NCBI GenBank assembly: GCA_036006425.1
Contig: DASYPQ010000022.1
Location: 248,001-312,000 of the forward strand
Origin: DASYPQ01 sp036006425
Lineage (GTDB): Bacteria; Planctomycetota; UBA1135; GCA-002686595
Reading direction: 5' to 3'
Length of the DNA stretch: 64,000 bases
In this document: piece by piece, positions 59,372-64,000 of the stretch
Position numbering within the stretch: position 1 is the first letter of the stretch
Layout of the letters: every line of letters begins with the position of its first letter
Notes under the pieces: model-generated
Told to the model about the DNA's origin: nothing
Databases searched by the model: none
What the model saw: the letters and a program-made list of their open reading frames with translations, nothing else
Program-made: the position numbers and the translations under genes

Positions 59372-60713
59372 AAACGTCCTCGGTCCCCTTCTCGCATGGC
59401 TCGCGACCGCGGCGATCCACGGAACCACGCTCTGCCTCGTCGCGTGGGCCCTCGCCTCAGCCCTCGCGCGCGTTCTCGACGAACGCGCCGTGCTCGCCGC
59501 GGTCCGCGAGCGTCTCTGGAAGTTCGCGCTGTTCGGCGGCATCGCGACCGCGAGCTTCGCGTCGGCCGGAGCCACCGGATGGCGCGTCCAGGTCGGCCTG
59601 CCTGCTCCTCCTCCGCCGCCGGCGCGCCCGGTCGAGAACGTCCAGTTCATCGGCTTCGACGAGCCCGGCATCGCGCGTCCCCCGCGCGCCGCGGCGCCCG
59701 CCCCGACCAAGATCCCCTGGATCGAGATCGCAGCGGGCTTCTGGATCCTCGGCGTCGGCGTCGGCGCGGCCCGTTTCGCCCGCGATCGGCGCGAGCTCGC
59801 CCGGCGCCTGCGCTCGCGCGAGCCGATCGAGACCGGCCCGGCGTTCGAGCGCCTCGCCGAGCTCTGCCGCCGGTCGCAGTCGAGCCTCCGCGTGCGGCTC
59901 TCGCGCGCCCCGTGCCTCACCGCGCCGATCACGCGCGGGATCCTCCGCCCGGAGATCTGCATCCCGCCGCGCGCGGAACGCGACCTGATGCCCGACGAGC
60001 TCGAGGCGATGCTCGCCCACGAGCTCGCGCACGCGCAGCGCCGCGATCCGCTCCTCCTCGCGCTGTGCCGCGCGGTCGAGATCGTCTTCTTCTTCCAGCC
60101 GCTGGCGCGATTCGCCCGCGTGCAGCTCCTCGACGAGGCCGAGATCCTGTGCGACGCGCGCGCGGCGCAGTGGACCGGCGATCCCGCCTCGCTCGCGAGC
60201 TGCCTCGCCGAAGTCGCCACGTGGATCGTCGCCGGGGGCCGCGAGGCATCTGCCTTGCCGATGGCCGCGCGCGGGACTCGCCTCGAGCTCCGCGTGCGTT
60301 CACTTCTGGAGGATCGGGAACCGGCATCCAAGCGCCGGAGGAGCTGGCTCGCGGTCCCGGCGACGCTCACGCTCGCCGCGGCGCCGCTCGCGATGCCCGC
60401 GGTCTCCATGGAAGCGGTCGCCCCGTCGCGCACGCCGATGTCCTCGCCCGCGCCCGCGCCCGAGCGCGAGCTCGAGCCGGCGCCCGCCGCGTCCCTCGCC
60501 GACGGCGCCGACGAGCTGACCTCGACGCTCGAGGAGCTCGAGGTGCAGTTCGCCTCGATCGCCTCCGAGCCGGCGCTCGCGGACGCCTCGACCGAGTTGC
60601 GCGAGCGCCTCTCCAAGATCGGCGACCGCCTGCAGACACTGCGCGCGATGCGCGCAGAGCTCGACACCCTCATCGCGGAGGACGCCTCCGCCGAAAGCCA
60701 ACAGCAGCCATGA
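59361..60713 (+). CDS. M56 family (BlaR1-type) membrane metallopeptidase
   Basis: A 450-residue protein with three or four membrane helices and a cytoplasmic M56 domain with zinc motif HELAH (EAMLAHELAHAQRRDPL) and the third ligand in LDEAEILCDARA. No penicillin-binding sensor domain follows; instead the C-terminus is a Glu/Ala helical tail. Like BlaR1 it probably cleaves or triggers loss of the adjacent repressor, but its signal is unknown and need not be a beta-lactam. The stop overlaps the coiled-coil gene (ATGA). Confidence 0.85.
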   Translation: MVAENVLGPLLAWLATAAIHGTTLCLVAWALASALARVLDERAVLAAVRERLWKFALFGGIATASFASAGATGWRVQVGLPAPPPPPARPVENVQFIGFDEPGIARPPRAAAPAPTKIPWIEIAAGFWILGVGVGAARFARDRRELARRLRSREPIETGPAFERLAELCRRSQSSLRVRLSRAPCLTAPITRGILRPEICIPPRAERDLMPDELEAMLAHELAHAQRRDPLLLALCRAVEIVFFFQPLARFARVQLLDEAEILCDARAAQWTGDPASLASCLAEVATWIVAGGREASALPMAARGTRLELRVRSLLEDREPASKRRRSWLAVPATLTLAAAPLAMPAVSMEAVAPSRTPMSSPAPAPERELEPAPAASLADGADELTSTLEELEVQFASIASEPALADASTELRERLSKIGDRLQTLRAMRAELDTLIAEDASAESQQQP

Positions 60714-62044
60714 ACCACGCAGCGTTCGCGATTCTCATCCCTCTCCTCGTCGGTCCGCATCAGGACGGCCGCGGCGCACGATCGGGGGCGGGATCCCGGG
60801 AGCAGGAACAGGAACAGGCGGAAGTCGAAGCCCGCGAGCAGGCGGAAGCCGCAGCGCGCGACGCGGAAGCGGAAGCCCGCGAGGCGGAGGCCGACGCCCG
60901 CGAAGCCGAGGAGGACGCCCGCATGGAGGCGGAAGAAGCCGAGGTCGAAGCCCGAGACGCGGCCGAGGCAGCCCGCGAAGCCGCCGAGGAGGCCGCCGAG
61001 GAAGCGATGGCCGCCGCGGAAGAGCAGGCTCAGAGCGCGTGCGCGAAGGCCGAGCAGGAATGCGCGAAGGCGCAAGGCGACTGCTGCAAGGCCCAGAAGG
61101 GCGCGAAGGGCCAGAAGTCGAAGGAGCTCGCGGAAGTGCGCGCGCACGACCTCGCGGCGATGAGCCAAGGCCTCGCCGGGCAGCTCTCGAGCCTCAAGGC
61201 GTTGAACGGCGTCACCACGATCCACTCGCAGGAGCTCGCGGAGAAGCTGAGGGAGCTCAACAAGCTGGGCTACGTGCACGCCGGGCAGGCCATCGACAGC
61301 GAGAAGCTCGCGAGCACGCTGAGGCAGCTCGGAGAGCTCCGCGCGGCGCAGGGAGCGCGCGCGGGTGGGCGCGGCTCGTCGGGCAACCTCGAGGAGCGCG
61401 TCAAGGTCCTCGAGGAGCGGCTCGGTCTGCACTCGGACGGCGACGATCACGATTCGCTCGAGGAACGCGTCGAAGCGCTCGAGCGCCAGGTCGAGAACCA
61501 GCACGGCGTCAGCGCGCCGCGCCGCAAGGCCGGAGCACCGCGCTGGAACGTGATCACTCCGAAGGCGTACTCCTTCACCGTGCCGCCGACGCCGGCGACG
61601 CCGCCGACCGCGCCCGCGCCCGCGGTCGCGCCCTCCGAGCCCTCGGAAGACGGCGCTCCGTCGGTCATGGTGACGCCTCGTGGCAGCGCTCCGCGCGCGA
61701 CGCTCCGTTTCCGCGGCGACGGACCCGGCGGGATGACTGTCGTCACGCCCGACAGCCGCGTCCTGCACGTCGCTCCGACTCCGGCGACGCCGCCGACTCC
61801 CCCGACGCCGTACTTGCAACCCGAGACGAAGCCGGAAGACTCCGCACCCGTCGCGCGCGAACCGTTCGACGGTCCGGTGCCGGCGAAGGTCCGCAGGGGC
61901 GGCGACTCCCGCTTGACGCCCGAGCGCCGTCGCGAAGTCGAGGACATGATGCGCCGCATGCGCGAGGAGATGGAGCGTCTCCGCGCGGAGATGAACCGCC
62001 TGCGCGCCGACATGGAGAGCAGCGCCGGAGGGTCGGCCCGGTAG
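60710..62044 (+). CDS. Secreted coiled-coil protein with Cys cluster
   Basis: A 444-residue protein with a short signal (1-16). Residues 30-110 are an almost pure Glu/Ala coiled coil (repeats of AEAREAEADAREAEE type). A cysteine cluster follows (CAKAEQECAKAQGDCCKAQK), then helical segments (LEERVKVLEERLGLH), a Pro/Thr linker (PPTPATPPTAPAPA) and a final coiled coil (RRREVEDMMRRMREEMERLR). It is the third gene of the blaI operon, so it could be the sensor partner or an effector. No family recognised. Confidence 0.72.
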   Translation: MNHAAFAILIPLLVGPHQDGRGARSGAGSREQEQEQAEVEAREQAEAAARDAEAEAREAEADAREAEEDARMEAEEAEVEARDAAEAAREAAEEAAEEAMAAAEEQAQSACAKAEQECAKAQGDCCKAQKGAKGQKSKELAEVRAHDLAAMSQGLAGQLSSLKALNGVTTIHSQELAEKLRELNKLGYVHAGQAIDSEKLASTLRQLGELRAAQGARAGGRGSSGNLEERVKVLEERLGLHSDGDDHDSLEERVEALERQVENQHGVSAPRRKAGAPRWNVITPKAYSFTVPPTPATPPTAPAPAVAPSEPSEDGAPSVMVTPRGSAPRATLRFRGDGPGGMTVVTPDSRVLHVAPTPATPPTPPTPYLQPETKPEDSAPVAREPFDGPVPAKVRRGGDSRLTPERRREVEDMMRRMREEMERLRAEMNRLRADMESSAGGSAR

Positions 62045-62131
62045 TCGAGCACCGCGAAGCTCGCGAGTCCTGTCAGCCTCGTCGGGTTCGTCTCGTCCTT
62101 CGGTCGTCGAAGGAGACGGACCCGACGCCTT

Positions 62132-63967
62132 TCAATTCCCGGGTCGGAGCTCCCCGGTCGCGGGATCCCAGGTCCACGCGGGCGGATCGCCGAGCGCGTG
62201 CACGAGCTCCGCGTTGCGCGGGCCGAGGTCGCGCGCGAACACGAGCGCGGCCCCGGGCTCGGGGGGCGCGAGCGGGTAGTTGCGCCAGTCGTGCGGATTC
62301 GTGAGGCTCAGGAAGACGACCCCGCGGTCGATCCCGGCCTTCCGCACATCGTCGTACGGACGCTGCCGCTCGGCGAACTCCTCGCGCGCGAGGCCGAAGT
62401 GCGCGGCGAGCAGCACGACCGATCCGCACGCGAAGAACGCCCACGCCGCGCGCGAGGCGGTCGCGCCGAACGCCGTCTCGACCACGACGAGACCTTCCGC
62501 GACGAGGAGCGCGAGGTACGGGAGCGCGTCCGAGAGATAGACGGGACCGACCCAGGGGATCCCGTGGAACGGGTGCAGCACGTAGAACGCGAACAGGCTC
62601 GCGGGGAGCGCCGCGACGAACCAAGCGCGTCGGTTCGGACGACCGGCGGCGAGCGCGAGCGCCGGGAGCAGCAAGCCCGGCGCGATCCCGACGAGCCACA
62701 CCGAGAGCCGCGAGAGATTGAACGCGCTGATCGACGCGGCCGTCGGGGCGTCGATGCTGCCGTAGACGGACACGTCGGTGGTCATGAACGTGCCGTAGAC
62801 CGTCCGGAACGCCGAGCCGGTGAGACGCCGGTCGAACTCGAGGAAGAGCAGGGCGACCGGCACCGCGGCGGCGAGCGCGCACGCCAGCAGGCGCGCGCTG
62901 TGCCTCGGCCGTTCGCGGACGAAGAGCGCGAGCACCGGGACGCCGAGCGCGACTGCGGTCAAGGGTCGCGCCGCGAAGGCGATCGAGAACGCGAGTCCTG
63001 CGGCGCACGCGCACGCGATCGATTCCCCGTCGATCGCCGCGAGCGCCGCCCATGTGAAGAGCAGGAGGAACGGCAGCGACGTCCCGTGCGCCAGGTTCAG
63101 CGCCTCGACGCCGAGGAACGCGGGCGAGAGCGCGAGCGCCCACGCTCCCCACGCGGGCCGCGCGAGCCCGAGGCGGCGGCCGATCGCCCACGTCGCGAGC
63201 ACCGAGACGCCGGCCAGCAGGCGCGGGAGGAGCATCGGGAACCCGATCCACACGCCGGGGACCAGCATCGCCGAGTGGCCGGGGAAGACGATCGCGAAGA
63301 TCCTCCCGCCGGCGTTCTGGGTCTGCACCGAAGGGAAGAAGTCCGCCCATGCGCCGGCGTCCTGCGCGAGCCCGCCGCGCGCGAAGAGCCTCGCCTGGAA
63401 GAGGTAGGCGAACTCGTCGTTCGAGAGCGGATGATGCCGGAGGGCCAGCGACGAGATCACCTCCGGGAGGATGACGGCGACCGCCATCGCCGCCGCGATC
63501 GAGGCGATGGACGCGTCGCGCGGTACGGGCTCGGCGCGGCGCCGCGGGAGCGCGAGGAGCACTCCGGCGTACGCGAGAGCGAGCCCGAGCGCGCGGAAGA
63601 GATCGCCGACGTCGAGGTACCGGTCGGCGGAGAGAAGCTGGCGCGTCGCGACGAAGTGCGCGATCTGCGGATCGAGCGCCGCGGCCCACGCGAGCGCGCA
63701 GAGCATCTTCGCGCTCGCGCGCTCGGTGAAGAGCTTCGCGGTCGCCCATCCGAGCGCGCCCGCGAGGACGAGCGTCGCGGGGATCGCCCACGGGAGGATT
63801 CCCGCGGCGCGCGCCGCGAACTCGGCGAGCGGCCGCGCGCCGCCGGCTGCGCCGAAGAAGCTCCACGCCATCCGCACGACGCCGTCCGCGCCGGCGACCG
63901 GGCGCAGGTCGAGGCCGAGGAGGATTCCGCCGGCGAGGAGGAGGACGATCGCCCCGGCGCGGCGCAT
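62132..63967 (-). CDS. GT39-like integral membrane glycosyltransferase
   Basis: A 611-residue protein with about twelve membrane helices. The DE motif of GT-C enzymes lies in the first luminal loop (HHPLSNDEFAYLFQARLF), as in PMT/ArnT-type glycosyltransferases that use polyprenyl-phosphate sugars. The C-terminal part is a short soluble tail. It likely glycosylates a lipid or protein on the periplasmic side. ATG 63967 starts the first helix; 33 bases to the window edge hold nothing recognisable. Confidence 0.78.
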   Translation of the reverse strand: MRRAGAIVLLLAGGILLGLDLRPVAGADGVVRMAWSFFGAAGGARPLAEFAARAAGILPWAIPATLVLAGALGWATAKLFTERASAKMLCALAWAAALDPQIAHFVATRQLLSADRYLDVGDLFRALGLALAYAGVLLALPRRRAEPVPRDASIASIAAAMAVAVILPEVISSLALRHHPLSNDEFAYLFQARLFARGGLAQDAGAWADFFPSVQTQNAGGRIFAIVFPGHSAMLVPGVWIGFPMLLPRLLAGVSVLATWAIGRRLGLARPAWGAWALALSPAFLGVEALNLAHGTSLPFLLLFTWAALAAIDGESIACACAAGLAFSIAFAARPLTAVALGVPVLALFVRERPRHSARLLACALAAAVPVALLFLEFDRRLTGSAFRTVYGTFMTTDVSVYGSIDAPTAASISAFNLSRLSVWLVGIAPGLLLPALALAAGRPNRRAWFVAALPASLFAFYVLHPFHGIPWVGPVYLSDALPYLALLVAEGLVVVETAFGATASRAAWAFFACGSVVLLAAHFGLAREEFAERQRPYDDVRKAGIDRGVVFLSLTNPHDWRNYPLAPPEPGAALVFARDLGPRNAELVHALGDPPAWTWDPATGELRPGN

Positions 63968-64000
63968 CGTGCAGAGCCTAGGGAGCTACTTCCCCGAACC

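Noticed and set aside
60806..61080. Repetitive GAAGCC/GCGGAA tract as a possible DNA repeat or satellite
   Set aside because: It keeps one reading frame and encodes a Glu/Ala coiled coil of the 60710 gene; the repetition comes from the protein composition.
1..64000. CRISPR arrays, insertion sequences, prophage or integron genes
   Set aside because: No regularly spaced repeats, transposase, integrase or phage structural motifs were found on either strand.

Overview
The window is very GC-rich, tightly packed DNA from a Gram-negative bacterium. Many stop and start codons overlap (ATGA, GTGA, TTGA), GTG starts are common and Shine-Dalgarno sites are often weak. Signal peptides, lipoboxes and outer-membrane barrels show a double membrane. 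The gene mix points to an uncultured Planctomycetota or similar lineage: sigma factor next to FecR-like/carboxypeptidase-regulatory proteins, BlaI/M56 pair, FlhG with a helix-hairpin-helix partner, DUF4388 and DUF3187 proteins, M14 peptidases carrying DxDxDG repeats, and many secreted proteins of unknown function. The taxon is inferred from content only. I see no rRNA, tRNA, CRISPR array, insertion sequence or prophage.

Layout. 1-3719 (minus): aminotransferase, EgtB-like sulfoxide synthase, an alkaline-phosphatase-fold enzyme and a cut metallophosphoesterase form one overlapping operon. 3807-9587: thioredoxin-like protein, then minus-strand FlhG, helix-hairpin-helix protein and a periplasmic protein, then pyruvate kinase with a hairpin terminator. 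9892-15621: two large secreted proteins transcribed divergently, one a thermolysin-like protease with no AUG at its proper start. 15784-23448: secreted protein, DUF309, Rieske oxygenase, split AtuA, phosphate acetyltransferase, two FKBP lipoproteins, a Cys-rich lipoprotein, Smr protein and a lipoprotein.

23445-33876 is the most striking part. A minus-strand ECF sigma factor, a FecR-like/carboxypeptidase-regulatory fusion and a TPR protein face a plus-strand operon of four genes: a 5-heme cytochrome, a small outer-membrane barrel, a 13-heme lipoprotein and a 10-heme OmcA/MtrC-family lipoprotein. Together they carry 28 CXXCH sites and look like an outer-membrane electron conduit.

33992-39659: HEMGH metallopeptidase, NTF2-like protein, ATP-grasp ligase, TIGR00300/ornithine cyclodeaminase-type protein and two DUF4388 paralogues. 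39818-44286: ArsR-methyltransferase fusion coupled to metH, with a dyad operator over the start codon. 44312-55701: small hypotheticals, DUF429, SGNH hydrolases, HEAT lipoprotein, a TusA-like protein without its cysteine, a decayed SGNH gene end, patatin, and a tandem pair of M14 peptidases of which one has lost all zinc ligands. 55667-64000: DUF3187-type barrel and carboxypeptidase-regulatory protein, a BlaI/BlaR1/coiled-coil operon with a dyad upstream, and a GT39-like membrane glycosyltransferase.
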